Source: Sulfurimonas sp. HSL-3221 | GTDB taxonomy: Bacteria > Campylobacterota > Campylobacteria > Campylobacterales > Sulfurimonadaceae | Assembly (NCBI RefSeq): GCF_021044585.1 | Contig: NZ_CP087998.1 | Coordinates: forward strand, 2,046,001-2,110,000 | Direction: 5' to 3' | Length of the DNA: 64,000 nucleotides | The notes under the pieces: model-generated | Told to the model about the DNA's origin: nothing | Databases searched by the model: none | What the model saw: only the letters and a program-made list of their open reading frames with translations | Made by a program: the position numbers and the translations under genes | Shown here: piece by piece, positions 8,594 to 18,800 of the stretch | How positions within the stretch are numbered: position 1 is the stretch's first letter | Layout: each line of letters starts with the position of its first letter

Positions 8594-9730
8594 ATGTGTC
8601 CCATGATATCAAGTGTCTTCGGTTATCTCGGTATTGTGCTCGCACTCGGCGGCGGACTCTGGCGGATCGAGACGCGCACCCCTCTCAAACTCTTTACCTG
8701 GCTGCCCGCCATCGTCCTGATCTATCTCCTTGCCATTACGCTCTCTCAAAGCGGCCTCTTCGCCCAGAACGCTGCACAGACCTTCGCCTATAAAGAGGTA
8801 AAATCCTGGCTCCTGCCGATGATGCTCTTCATCATGCTGCTCCGGCTGGACCTGCGTGCATTCCTCACGCTGGGCAGACCCTTGCTACTGGCCTACGGTG
8901 CTGCCGTCCTCTCCATCGCCGGCGCCTTCTTCGGCATCTTTGCCCTCTTTGACTTCGGACCAGAAGCCGCCGGCGTCTTCGGAGCGCTTGGCGGGAGCTG
9001 GACCGGCGGAACGGCCAATATGCTCGCCGTCGCCGCGGCCCTTGGCATCTCCGAAGCCCAGTTGGGGCCGGCGCTGGTCGTCGACTCACTGCTCTATACG
9101 CTCTGGGTCAGCGCCCTGCTGCTTGCCGTTCCCTTTGCCCGCCGTTTTGACCGCTGGAACGGGACCAAAACCATGGAAGCGGCCCCATCGGAAACCGTAG
9201 AGGGCAGAGGCGGCTTCCGCTCTTTCCTCATCCTCACTGCTGTCGCCCTCCTTATCGCGTTCGCGCTCAGATACATCGCCGCGCTGCTTCCCCTCTTACC
9301 CGAAAGCACCTGGAGCGTACTTCTCGCGACACTTGCGGGCGTCGCAGGCAGTTTCACGCCGATGAGACGCCTGGGAGGCAGCAGCACGCTCGCTTCCTTC
9401 CTGCTCTATCTGCTGGTGGCGCTGATCGGGTCCCATGCCTCCTTGCATGGTTTCACCGAAGTGCCGCGCTACCTTGCTGCGGCCGCCTCCATTCTCATCC
9501 TTCACGCCCTCTTCATGCTCCTGATCGCACGGCTCTTCAGACTCTCGTTCTTCACGATCGGTGTCGCTTCCCTGGCCAATATCGGTGGGGTCGCCTCGGC
9601 CCCCATTCTGGCGGCTGCCTATAACCGTCTGCTCATCGGCCCCGCCGTCATTATGGCCGTAATGGGCTATCTGATCGGTACCCTCGTCGGCCTGCTGATC
9701 GCCTCCGGCCTGCAGAGTATCGCCGCATGA
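8594..9730 (+). CDS. DUF819 family membrane protein
   Basis: About 378 residues with roughly ten hydrophobic helices and the glycine-rich block GALGGSWTGGTANMLAVAAA that is typical of DUF819 (YjcL-like) proteins, a family with a transporter-like architecture. A second in-frame ATG lies nine bases downstream (8603), and neither has a clear Shine-Dalgarno. Its stop overlaps the start of the dipeptide epimerase gene (ATGA), so the two are translated together; a role in moving small murein-derived or other peptides across the inner membrane is a guess from that pairing. Confidence 0.8.
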   Translation: MCPMISSVFGYLGIVLALGGGLWRIETRTPLKLFTWLPAIVLIYLLAITLSQSGLFAQNAAQTFAYKEVKSWLLPMMLFIMLLRLDLRAFLTLGRPLLLAYGAAVLSIAGAFFGIFALFDFGPEAAGVFGALGGSWTGGTANMLAVAAALGISEAQLGPALVVDSLLYTLWVSALLLAVPFARRFDRWNGTKTMEAAPSETVEGRGGFRSFLILTAVALLIAFALRYIAALLPLLPESTWSVLLATLAGVAGSFTPMRRLGGSSTLASFLLYLLVALIGSHASLHGFTEVPRYLAAAASILILHALFMLLIARLFRLSFFTIGVASLANIGGVASAPILAAAYNRLLIGPAVIMAVMGYLIGTLVGLLIASGLQSIAA

Positions 9731-10758
9731 CCATCAGCAGTACGCGCGTCTATCGCGCATCCATCCCTCTCGCCACTCCCTTTGTCACGGCACTTCGGCG
9801 TGTTGAGGATGTCACCTTTGTCGTCCTCGAATTACACATGGACAACGGTGCTCGCGCTTACGGCAGTGCACCGGCGACCAAGGCGATTACCGGCGAAACC
9901 CTTGAGAGCATCGAACAGGCCCTTCAGACCAGCATCCTTCCGCTTTTGCAGGGGCGTCCTTTCGAACTGCAGGCACTGCTGCATACCGTCGCCACTTCCT
10001 TGCCGGGCAACAGCAGTGCCAAGGCGGCGGTCGACATGGCACTCCATATGCTGGCGGCGCAGTGCGTGGATCTCCCCCTTTACCGCTACCTCGGCGCGAA
10101 AGAAGCAACGCCCGTCACCACTGCCGTGACCGTCAGCCTCGATACACCCGAAACGATGCGGAGCAAAGCCACCGAACTTTTCGCGTGCGGATACGACATT
10201 CTTAAAGTCAAAGTCGGCGGGGGGGACGGATTGGACGCGCAGCGCATTAGGGGGATCGCCGATGCCCTCCCCGGGGCGCAGCTGCTCGTCGATGCGAACC
10301 AGGCCTGGAACCTGCAGGAGAGCCTCGCTTTCATCGATGCGTGTGCCGATCTGCCCCTCGCCCTGATCGAACAGCCCGTGCCCGCACCGGAGCTTGAAGC
10401 GCTCCGGCAGATCACCGCCCTCTCCCCCTTTCCCATCCTGGCCGACGAAGCCGTTTTCGACGCCGAGGATGCCCGGCGCGTACTCGATGCCGGTGCGGCA
10501 GACCTCATCAATATCAAGCTGATGAAATGCGGCGGTCTCGCCGGTGCCCTCGCCATCCTGGACGTCTGCCAGACCTACGGGGCCCAATGCATGCTCGGCT
10601 CAATGCTCGAAGGTCCCGTCTCCATCACCGCAGCGCTCCACCTCGCCACGGCCTACCCCGACCGTTTCGCCTGGATCGACCTCGACAGTCCCCTGCTCTA
10701 CCGCACCCTGCCCTCCGATCTGCCTTTCAGCGTCCACGGAAACTGCTATCGTCTATAG
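9727..10758 (+). CDS. L-Ala-D/L-Glu (dipeptide) epimerase, enolase superfamily
   Basis: 343 residues of the muconate-lactonizing/enolase superfamily. Key residues are visible in order: the lysine pair of ILKVKVGGGD, the metal-binding acids in LLVDANQAWN, LIEQPVPAPE and ILADEAVF, and the second catalytic lysine in INIKLMKCGGL. These fit the YcjG/YkfB dipeptide epimerases, which interconvert L-Ala-D-Glu and L-Ala-L-Glu during murein peptide recycling; other dipeptide specificities are possible. The start overlaps the DUF819 stop. Cytoplasmic. It is followed by an AT-rich gap. Confidence 0.85.
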   Translation: MTISSTRVYRASIPLATPFVTALRRVEDVTFVVLELHMDNGARAYGSAPATKAITGETLESIEQALQTSILPLLQGRPFELQALLHTVATSLPGNSSAKAAVDMALHMLAAQCVDLPLYRYLGAKEATPVTTAVTVSLDTPETMRSKATELFACGYDILKVKVGGGDGLDAQRIRGIADALPGAQLLVDANQAWNLQESLAFIDACADLPLALIEQPVPAPELEALRQITALSPFPILADEAVFDAEDARRVLDAGAADLINIKLMKCGGLAGALAILDVCQTYGAQCMLGSMLEGPVSITAALHLATAYPDRFAWIDLDSPLLYRTLPSDLPFSVHGNCYRL

Positions 10759-10974
10759 CCCGCTTCCACCCTCTTTTATCATATCTCTCCATTTTCAATA
10801 ATCCATATCAATTTCAATATTTTTTTGTCAAAATGAACATTTTCTACAGCAACTTTTCATTTTTTTCTGTTTTTAAGTTTTATCAAAATATTTCGATCTA
10901 TACTTTGGAATATTTGAATGAAAATATTTAAAAAATAACAGTTTTGTTATCAACTCTATTCGAGGTTCGAAATT
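10759..10974 (+). other. AT-rich intergenic stretch before the first MshQ-like gene
   Basis: 216 bases with long A and T runs, sharply unlike the GC-rich genes on both sides. No gene is seen. A weak -10 candidate TATACT lies at 10899-10904 without a clear -35, and an inverted repeat lies at 10935-10950. It probably carries the promoter of the secreted MshQ-like gene, and the composition break suggests acquired DNA (inference). Confidence 0.6.
10935..10950. repeat. Small inverted repeat ATAACA-GTTT-TGTTAT
   Basis: A perfect 6-base inverted repeat with a 4-base loop, 24 bases before the first MshQ-like start. It could be an operator half-site pair or an mRNA leader hairpin; it is short and AT-rich, so chance is possible. 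Confidence 0.3.
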
Positions 10975-13900
10975 ATGACAAGCAGTAAATCCATACGTTT
11001 GTTTGTCGCTGCTGCCACGACCTTTGTGCTTTTCTCCCATGATGGTCATGCGGCGTGTGAAGATCAAAATAATCTCAATCAGTGCAACCGGACCGGGTAT
11101 TGTGCCTGGGATACGGATGCTGGGGTCTGTAGAACCGGCATGCAGGAGGACCTCTGTTACGATACGCCGGTGACGGAGTGTTCTTTACATGCTGTCGTCG
11201 GCAGCGTACTTGATATCGCAACGGATGTCCTGCCCATCCTCACCCCTATCCTTGACAGCCAGGGAATCGTCTACACCGTCGTCGACGGTGTCATTTATAT
11301 CGCCTGCGATGTCGTCGATCTTGTCCAAAGTATTCTGGATGCCATCAATATCAATCTGCTGGGGCTTATCCAGATCAATTTGGGAGAGGGTATCCAGATC
11401 CTGCAAAAAAACACGATCCCGATCAAGCACGCCAATATGGACGGTGACCTTTCCGATGTTCAGGTCATCGCCGACAATTCGCTGCTCCAATCCCTGATAG
11501 GGCTCGTCGATTTCTGCGGTGTCGATGGGAACCCCGGAAACTGTCAGCGCGAAAGCGCGCTGCAGATCAATCTGGGCTACCTCGGTCTTGTCGATCTCCT
11601 GGGCGACGCCATTGTATACGACATGCCGAACATGGCCGTTGCGGACGGGAACCACACCGTCTTCGCGCTGACAACACTCAACATCGATATTCTGGCACTG
11701 CTTGGCAACGCTTCTTCGCCGCTGCTGTACGGGCGCTACGCTAAAAACGGCGAAACGTTCGGCGGCCTGATCGCCAGCTGTTCCGCCGCAGGAGGGGGAG
11801 GAAGCGGAGAGCCCTCCGTCCCCTCGACAGCGGACATCGTCGACACCGACGAATATCCCAATTTTGCGAGCCGCCAGGTTCTGAAAACAAAGGTCGCGGG
11901 GAACCCGCAGACCGCGCTGACGGTCGTCTACCTCGATCCGACGACGCATGAGCCCAAAGTCTACAACAGCAGCGGAGAGTTCAAATGGTTACCGCCCCTT
12001 GAAGTCCTGCTCTACCGCACGGACAGCAGCTGTACGGACGAGCTTCCCCTGGCGGCGCCGACGACGGGGAACCCCGTGGGCGAACCCGTCATCGCCTACA
12101 TTGAAAGCGGCACAAGCTATGCCGACGCCAATACCTTTACAATGGCTTCCGTCGCCAACAGCAATACCCGTATACTCGCCCAATACGCCGACTGGGGCGA
12201 TCTGCTCAACGATCTCGCCTCAGCCAGCAGCTGTTTTTTGAACTCCAACTGGGAGGGTAACTTCAACGGCCTTCCCCAGTGTCTGAACAACCTGGGTAGC
12301 AGCAGCGGAATTTCTCAAGAACTAATAGAGAAATACCCCAATATCGCCACGGTATGTCTCAACCCGCTTTTAACGGGCGACCAGCAGCCGTGCGGCTCCT
12401 CCGCCTACGACAACAGCGGCTCCAAGGGCTTTATCCTGCCGGAAAAATACAATCACGCCTACGGGTGCCTGGCCTGTATCCTTGACAATGCTGCGGATGT
12501 GACGGCCTGTTCAAGCGACAATTTTGCCATCCGGCCATCATCCTACACCCTGGGGCTCAGCGACTCCTCCACCCCCAAAATCGCCGGTATGTCCTATACG
12601 CTGGAATCCGACGCCCTTTACGTCGGCGGGGGAACGGCTCCGACCAGCGGTTATACCACGACGCTTGACAATAGCAACGACAAAAATGCCTCTTTCATTT
12701 TCAGTCCTGTAGCTGCCGCGACCAACTGCCCCTACGGCGATCACGGTTTCACGTTCAGCTTCACAGACGGCGTAGGCTCGGGTTCGATCAGTTACCCGAA
12801 CGTCGGCGATGTCAATATCACCCTGGCCGATGCAAACTGGACGGGTGTAGATCAAAACAAAGTCGGATGGCAGGAGTGCCTCCCCGATTCGAACAGGACA
12901 TCCCCTGACCCCGTAGGGTGTTTGGTGACGGCAAGAGTATCCGAACGTTTCATCCCCGACCATTTCGACGTCAACGCCTCGCTCGACAACGCCGGCAGCG
13001 GCTTCACCTATCTTTATGACATGAACAAAGACAACGACGTCAACCAGACAGGTTATGACTACAACCTCTCAACCGCCTCCCTGGAAATAGAGGTATCGGC
13101 GATGGGTGCGAACGGCATCGGTACCCTGAGCAACTATCTCGACAGCTGTTATGCCCAGGACACCAATATCACGCTGCAGACGGCAGGTACACAGATCAGC
13201 CCGCCGTCGGCGCTGGACTATTTCCTCTATTTCAACCCGACCGAAGCGGATCCGAATGTTTCCAACAGCGGTGAAGGAAAAACCGCCCTGCCCGCGAGCG
13301 GTCTATTAAGTTCCTTGCCCATTACCAACGTCACGGCAAGTTTCCCGTCCCGGACGGCGCCGGACGCCAACGGGACGACGTTGATCGCATACCGGATCAA
13401 CTTCGACCGTCGAGTCAATCAGCCTGTCAATCCGTTCCGGCTCTCGTTGTCCAGCGTCGACATTGTGGATACCGACGGCGTTTTCGGCTCTGACAACAGC
13501 CCAAGCCCCGATACTGCCACCTTCCTCTACGGCCGGGTACACGCACCCCGCTACCGTATTGATTGCAGCAGCGCCGCGCTGAGTTCCTGCTCGTCGACAC
13601 AACCGCTGCAGCTCTTTTTCGAGTTCTACAGCAGCGATAACAATCTGACGCTCAGACGACAATACGCCCTGGACAACGAGCGAAGCAAAGATGCGATCCT
13701 CTGGTTCCGCAACACGGACCACAGCGCCCTGCTTGAGGGCAATATCACCGTGCTCAGCCACCGCTACAACGGCTATGACCTCTATACGACATCGGCACCG
13801 CTGCATCAAAACGGCGGCATCGGCACTCCGGCAGCCGGGGCTTCCTCGGTGAGCATCGGTTATGACGGCAGCAGGGGCTACCCCTACAAATCATCCATCG

Positions 13901-14067
13901 GTCTGCATACGCAAAAGTGGTTGAACTACGACCGGTTCAATACCGATCCGGATGTCAACAGCTCTTTTATGATCGAGTTCAATGCCGTCGGCCAGAAGAC
14001 AGGCGAAGGCAACGTCCCCAATACGGATAGCGGGCCGGCCAATTCGAACAGAAGAATCATGTGGTAA
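10975..14067 (+). CDS. Large secreted MshQ-like protein 1 (DUF6701-type C-terminus)
   Basis: 1030 residues with a Sec signal peptide (FVAAATTFVLFSHDGHA) and then a cysteine-rich start. The N-terminal half has a long run of amphipathic, Ile/Leu/Val/Asp-rich sequence (about 70-260) and a Gly/Ser linker near 280, with no family I recognise. From about residue 510 (DNFAIRP) to the end it matches the second large protein at 15830: IPDHFDVNASLD, DTATFLYGR, HAPRYR, DNERSKDAILWFRNT and the terminal DSGPANSNRRIMW. Such C-termini occur in MSHA biogenesis protein MshQ, a cell-surface component of MSHA-type pili. No pilin genes are adjacent; a GIY-YIG gene follows. Confidence 0.72.
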   Translation: MTSSKSIRLFVAAATTFVLFSHDGHAACEDQNNLNQCNRTGYCAWDTDAGVCRTGMQEDLCYDTPVTECSLHAVVGSVLDIATDVLPILTPILDSQGIVYTVVDGVIYIACDVVDLVQSILDAININLLGLIQINLGEGIQILQKNTIPIKHANMDGDLSDVQVIADNSLLQSLIGLVDFCGVDGNPGNCQRESALQINLGYLGLVDLLGDAIVYDMPNMAVADGNHTVFALTTLNIDILALLGNASSPLLYGRYAKNGETFGGLIASCSAAGGGGSGEPSVPSTADIVDTDEYPNFASRQVLKTKVAGNPQTALTVVYLDPTTHEPKVYNSSGEFKWLPPLEVLLYRTDSSCTDELPLAAPTTGNPVGEPVIAYIESGTSYADANTFTMASVANSNTRILAQYADWGDLLNDLASASSCFLNSNWEGNFNGLPQCLNNLGSSSGISQELIEKYPNIATVCLNPLLTGDQQPCGSSAYDNSGSKGFILPEKYNHAYGCLACILDNAADVTACSSDNFAIRPSSYTLGLSDSSTPKIAGMSYTLESDALYVGGGTAPTSGYTTTLDNSNDKNASFIFSPVAAATNCPYGDHGFTFSFTDGVGSGSISYPNVGDVNITLADANWTGVDQNKVGWQECLPDSNRTSPDPVGCLVTARVSERFIPDHFDVNASLDNAGSGFTYLYDMNKDNDVNQTGYDYNLSTASLEIEVSAMGANGIGTLSNYLDSCYAQDTNITLQTAGTQISPPSALDYFLYFNPTEADPNVSNSGEGKTALPASGLLSSLPITNVTASFPSRTAPDANGTTLIAYRINFDRRVNQPVNPFRLSLSSVDIVDTDGVFGSDNSPSPDTATFLYGRVHAPRYRIDCSSAALSSCSSTQPLQLFFEFYSSDNNLTLRRQYALDNERSKDAILWFRNTDHSALLEGNITVLSHRYNGYDLYTTSAPLHQNGGIGTPAAGASSVSIGYDGSRGYPYKSSIGLHTQKWLNYDRFNTDPDVNSSFMIEFNAVGQKTGEGNVPNTDSGPANSNRRIMW

Positions 14068-14188
14068 AGTGACCTGTCACCCATTTTTCAGCCCGTATAA
14101 AGATGCCGCAGGCGACAATGGGGCTATCGAAGACAGCATCAATCCTGTTACGGGTCCTACCGCGCTGTCCTCTGTCGGAGGAAATACC

Positions 14189-14437
14189 ATGCCCTATAGC
14201 GTCTATATCGTTCAATGCAGCGACGGCACCTATTATACGGGCATCGCTACGGACCTTGAGCGACGCCTCAACGAGCATAACCACTCTGCCAAAGGGGCCC
14301 GTTACACGCGTGCGCGCCGCCCCGTCACCCTCGTTTACGCTGAACGCTTCCCCGACCGAAGCAGTGCACAGAAGCGCGAATACGCCATCAAGCAGATGCC
14401 CCGCACCAAGAAGAGCGCCCTGATCGAGAAGCGCTGA
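14189..14437 (+). CDS. GIY-YIG nuclease superfamily protein (UPF0213/YhbQ type)
   Basis: 82 residues, starting at the ATG behind GGAGGAAATACC; the same frame is open further upstream but without support. The fold signature is visible as VYIVQC then YYTGIATDLERRLNEHN, followed by the ARYTRARRPVTLVY strand-turn region typical of the short stand-alone GIY-YIG proteins related to E. coli YhbQ, which have reported DNA-nicking activity. It lies between the first MshQ-like gene and a small acidic protein and is not obviously related to pili. Confidence 0.85.
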   Translation: MPYSVYIVQCSDGTYYTGIATDLERRLNEHNHSAKGARYTRARRPVTLVYAERFPDRSSAQKREYAIKQMPRTKKSALIEKR

Positions 14438-14498
14438 CCTTCAAGCCTCTGCCCGCAGAGGTATGTTATAGTTTTATAAATATCTTGAAAGGCCCCCA

Positions 14499-14759
14499 AT
14501 GACCGAAGCCGAAGACCTTACCGACCTGTTGGAGAATGACGTGATCCCCGAGATCGAATCGTTTATCGACGACCTTTATGAAAAAATTGCCGAAACCAAA
14601 AACGCGACAGAAGAGGACAAGACACAGCTGGCTGAACTGCAGGAGCTGAAAAAGGAGTTCTCCTTATTGCTTGACGAGGTCAAAAACGGCGAACTGGACG
14701 AGGAAGAGTGTCGCGCCATCATCGACGAGATCGACATGATGCGTGAAGAAGAGGAGTAA
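14499..14759 (+). CDS. Small acidic coiled-coil protein
   Basis: 86 residues, about one third Asp/Glu, almost all predicted helix with heptad-like spacing (ELQELKKEFSLLLDEV). No signal peptide or membrane segment. I do not recognise a family. It ends 7 bases before the proC start, so it shares a transcript with proC; conservation next to proC would be the best clue to its role. Confidence 0.65.
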   Translation: MTEAEDLTDLLENDVIPEIESFIDDLYEKIAETKNATEEDKTQLAELQELKKEFSLLLDEVKNGELDEEECRAIIDEIDMMREEEE

Positions 14760-14766
14760 GAGAGCC

Positions 14767-15528
14767 ATGAAAAAAACAGTGACCTTTATCGGCAACGGCA
14801 ACATGGCTGTCGCCATGGCGAAAACCCTGAAAGAGCGTTATCTCATCGAGGTGGTCGGCCGGGATCTCGCGCACCTTGACACCTTTGAAGCCGCCGTCGA
14901 CACCGACGTCACCAAGCACCTCCTTAATGACTTCGACATCACCGGGAAAACCCTGCTGCTCTGTGTCAAACCGGCCAATATCGTCGAGGTCGGCGGGAAA
15001 CTCCAGGGAAAAGCCGAAGCCCTCTATTCCGTGCTTGCCGGCACAAAGGTTGAAACCCTCAAAAGCCACATTGCCGCCGCCGGGACCGTCCGCGCCATGC
15101 CCAATCTCGCCGCGACCGTCGGCAGGTCCATGACGACGCTGACCGGCGACCGGCACCTCGAAGCCGAAGCCATTGCCCTGTTCGATGCGATCGGGATGAC
15201 GCTCTGGCTCGGCAGCGAGAAAGAGCTCGATATCGCCACGGGGCTTGCCGGGAGCGGCCCCGCCTACCTCGCGCTTATCGCCGAAGCTCTCGCCGACGGC
15301 GCTGTCAAACAGGGACTCAAGCGCGATGACGCCATGACCGTGATGCGCGGGCTTTTTGCCGGTTTCGGGGAGCTGATTCAGCACGAACACCCCGCCTTGC
15401 TTAAAGACGGCGTCATGAGCCCCGGCGGCACGACGGCTGCCGGCTACAGCGCCCTGGAAGAGGCCGGGGTCCGAAACGGCTGTATCCAGGCCGTGGAGCG
15501 TGCTTTTGAGAAGGCGCGTTCCTCCTGA
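14767..15528 (+). CDS. proC: Pyrroline-5-carboxylate reductase
   Basis: 253 residues; catalyses the last step of proline synthesis, reducing pyrroline-5-carboxylate with NAD(P)H. The N-terminal Rossmann motif is TFIGNGNMAVAMA, and the C-terminal ProC signature is present around MSPGGTTAAGYSALEEAGVR. The ATG at 14767 is chosen over an upstream in-frame start because the dinucleotide-binding strand begins at once (MKKTVTFIGNG) and GAGGAG precedes it. Length is close to the family norm (about 260). Confidence 0.94.
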   Translation: MKKTVTFIGNGNMAVAMAKTLKERYLIEVVGRDLAHLDTFEAAVDTDVTKHLLNDFDITGKTLLLCVKPANIVEVGGKLQGKAEALYSVLAGTKVETLKSHIAAAGTVRAMPNLAATVGRSMTTLTGDRHLEAEAIALFDAIGMTLWLGSEKELDIATGLAGSGPAYLALIAEALADGAVKQGLKRDDAMTVMRGLFAGFGELIQHEHPALLKDGVMSPGGTTAAGYSALEEAGVRNGCIQAVERAFEKARSS

Positions 15529-15829
15529 ACAGTGCATCTTCAAGCACCCAGCTCTCCTTCTCTCCAGCGCCATCCACAGAACATTGATGGCACCCAAAAA
15601 AAGTGTGGATCAGTGGCAGCGTTACCGACTCAACTGCGGACCGAAAAACAGAATCATATGCTTTTCATAATGGTATTCAGGCGACTCCAAGTCGTTGAGA
15701 TTGTCCCATTTTTTCTATATTTTCGCTTTAAGAATAAATGAAACTATTTCAAAATACAATAGATGTAACAGGTATGAAATGTTTGATTTAAAGTATTTTT
15801 CCAAGATTTCAGACAGTAAAAGGACCACG
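15529..15829 (+). other. Gap between proC and the second MshQ-like gene
   Basis: 301 bases without a credible gene. The first part has ordinary composition and holds a 7-base inverted repeat ATCCACA/TGTGGAT (15572-15610, 25-base loop). From about 15650 it becomes AT-rich, like the gap before the first MshQ-like gene. It contains a short hairpin CGACT-CCA-AGTCG at 15682-15694 and a promoter candidate. The frame of the downstream gene stays open across much of it, but the signal peptide and ribosome site place that start at 15830. Confidence 0.55.
15695..15723 (+). promoter_or_regulatory. Candidate promoter of the second MshQ-like/pilin operon
   Basis: TTGAGA and TATTTT with a 17-base spacer (a TATATT two bases earlier would give a 15-base spacer), directly after a small hairpin and about 107 bases before the start codon. 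Confidence 0.3.
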
Positions 15830-18800
15830 ATGTTTGGAAATGTTATTTTTCATTTTGCCAAAACAGCAAGCGCAATTTTGCTCTTTTCAATGCTGTTTTT
15901 TCTTCCCCAAACCCTCTCGGCAGTTATCACAGGTGTGCCGGGTGACTGTAGCAGCGTCACAGATACCGCCGTTTTTGATCAGTCCAATCTCTCCTATACG
16001 AACTCTACCTACGTGGGGGGAGACTCAGAGAAGTGGGATTATTACTACTTCTCCGTCGATATACCGGGCGAACTTACCATTACGTTAGAGACGAACGCCA
16101 GCCTGGATCTTCTCTACAGTGAATCCTCCTGTACCACCATGACGGAGATCACCAGCCCCTATAGTATTAGCTATCTAAACCCGACGGATCTGATGGTCAA
16201 AGTCGAATCGGGCTCGGCGAACCAAAAAGATTATATTCTAAAAGTCACCTTTGTACCGGCACCGCTCTCCCTTGTGAAAACGAATGTTCCCGGGCAGATC
16301 CTGCAGAACAGCTCCACCAACATTGATTATTCACTGATGGGGGTCAACAACCAGGCTTTCGATAGCGGCAGCATCACTATTACGGATCAACTCCCTTCCG
16401 AAGCAAACCTTTCCACGTTCAACATCATCAATGACGGCGGCTGTACCTGTACAGCCCCGGATGCAACGAGAACCTTCAGCTGTAGCTGCCCTGCACTGGC
16501 TGCTGGGGATTATACGATCGTCGATTTCAACGTCACGCTCTCCGCCGGAGCGGCCCCGGATACGATCACGAACAATGCCAGTATGACGGACGGGATACAG
16601 AGTGCCGTCACCTCGTCAACTGTCGACGTTGTCGACGGCAAAGGGGTCGTCGAACTGAAAGTGGAAAAATATGCCGAAGCCGAAGCCATTCCGGTGGATA
16701 CGGATTTCTCATACTACATCTTTATCACCAACTACGACAATGCCTATGCCTATGGTGTCCAGATCTGGGACCAGATGGACCCGAACATCTACTACACCGG
16801 CTATGACACTTCGAGCGGCTGGATCTGTACCCCGCCGAACAGCCCCGCAGTCAAAGGTGACTCCTTTACGTGTAGCTACGTCGGGACAGACGGGACCGGT
16901 GCCATGGGCAAGGGGATCGTCTACCTGAAAATCAACGCGCGCACGGCCAGTGCGCTTGATACCGGCGTGACTGCCGACGTCAACGTCAGCACATGGAACA
17001 ACGTCGACTTAGACGCCGCCAATACCCTTCACAACAATTCCATCACGCATGCAAGTCGAGAGGTCAATATCACCTTGAACGATGTTGCACCGGGTGGCGG
17101 GGCCATCGGCGGTGTTTACATGAAAGGGGGCCTCGTCGAGATCTCCGAGAACGATCTCAGTGGTGGCAGAAGTACAGCAGAGCTGCGTACAAAAGTAGCC
17201 GCTCAGATCGGAAGAGCCAGCGCTTCGTACGCCACGGGTGAAATGCATGTCCCGACCTACTTTCTCAACGGCAGCAGCGACAGTGCCACGCCGACCGCCT
17301 ATAACCCTACGACTGCCGCCGGTTCCAACCCCATACCGCTGACGGTCATCATCAGACTCGCGAACGATGCGTGCGAGGAGGCAAGCCAGACATATGTCAC
17401 TTACACAAGCGATCCTGCCGTGAGCGGGGCACCGCTAAGCGCACTTTTCGAACCTGGCGACACTTCACCACGTTATGCGGGTACGAGTACAGAGGGTATC
17501 CCCGGTGATTTCAAACTGCGCAATATTGCGCTCAAAAAAGCACGCTATATTATGAAATATGTCGATATCAACGCGAAAATCGCGGATTCGGATGAAAAGT
17601 GTACACAAACCTCGACAACGCAATCAAATATCATGGGACTGCCCCAATGTATGAACTCCGGGGGTTCCACAAGCCTTGACAACAATAAATATCTCAACGT
17701 CTTTGGAACGTCCGCATTCGTACGCTGTTTCGGCCAGAACGGCAGTCCCTGCGATTCCAACAATCACGGCTACAGCTGCGGCGAAGGCAATACCAACTGT
17801 ATCGGCTACAATGCGGAATACGACCATGAATACGGATGCTACGAGTGTACGGTCGGGGGGCTCGGCTACTGTACTCAAGACAACTTTGCCATCCGCCCCA
17901 AAGCCTTTGATTCAAACATCACAACACTCGTCAGCGGCGGCGACCCCGTCAAAGCCGGTCTGGATTACGCTCTGGCGTTCAAAGGGCTGACGGGTAATAC
18001 GGCCGATCCGTCCGAAGCGACCCTCCTCTATAATGAGATAGAAGACACCCTGACCGACGGCACAACGTTCCAGATCGACCTGAACATCAGTGATCCGACG
18101 AAGGTCTGCCCGCAAACCAATATCAATATGACCCCCGCAGTCCACTTTGTTGACGGCGTAGATTCAGGCCTCTTCCGTTTTGACAATGTCGGCGATATCA
18201 ATTTCAGCATCCACGAAACGAACGGAACGGAGTTTGCGAAAGTGGATGTGAATGACACACCGTGGAGTGACAGACGTATCGAACCGTTCAACCTCTCCTT
18301 CCGCATTATTCCGGACCATTTCGAGGTCAACGCGACGCTTGACGACTACGGCGACGACTATACCTACCTCTATGACATGAACCTGTATGACGACTACAAC
18401 GTCTCGACCGCGACATTGATGTTGGACATCAAAACAATGGGTGCAGACAACAACGTCACGAGCAACTATATGGAGACCTGCTATGCCAAGGAGACCAATG
18501 TTACCCTGCAGATGCACAGCACCCAGATCAAACCGGCCGGTGCCGTGACCGAATTCCTCTATTACAACCCGGCGGAAAACAATGGAACGGCAAACAGCGG
18601 CGAAGGTTCGTACACACTGCCGGGCGGCACCCTGACATCGGTTCTGCTTGAAAACACGACGACAAGCTTCCCCGATGATGCCGTGGATGGAAACGGTACA
18701 ACCCATATCGAATACAGGCTCAACTTCAACCGGAAGGTCAACAAACCTGTCGATCCGGTGCGAATCGCGCTTAACAGTGTCTATGTGAATGACAGTGAAC

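Noticed and set aside
15695-15829. Longer N-terminus for the second MshQ-like protein
   Set aside because: The frame is open, but the signal peptide and the AAAAGGA ribosome site fit the ATG at 15830.
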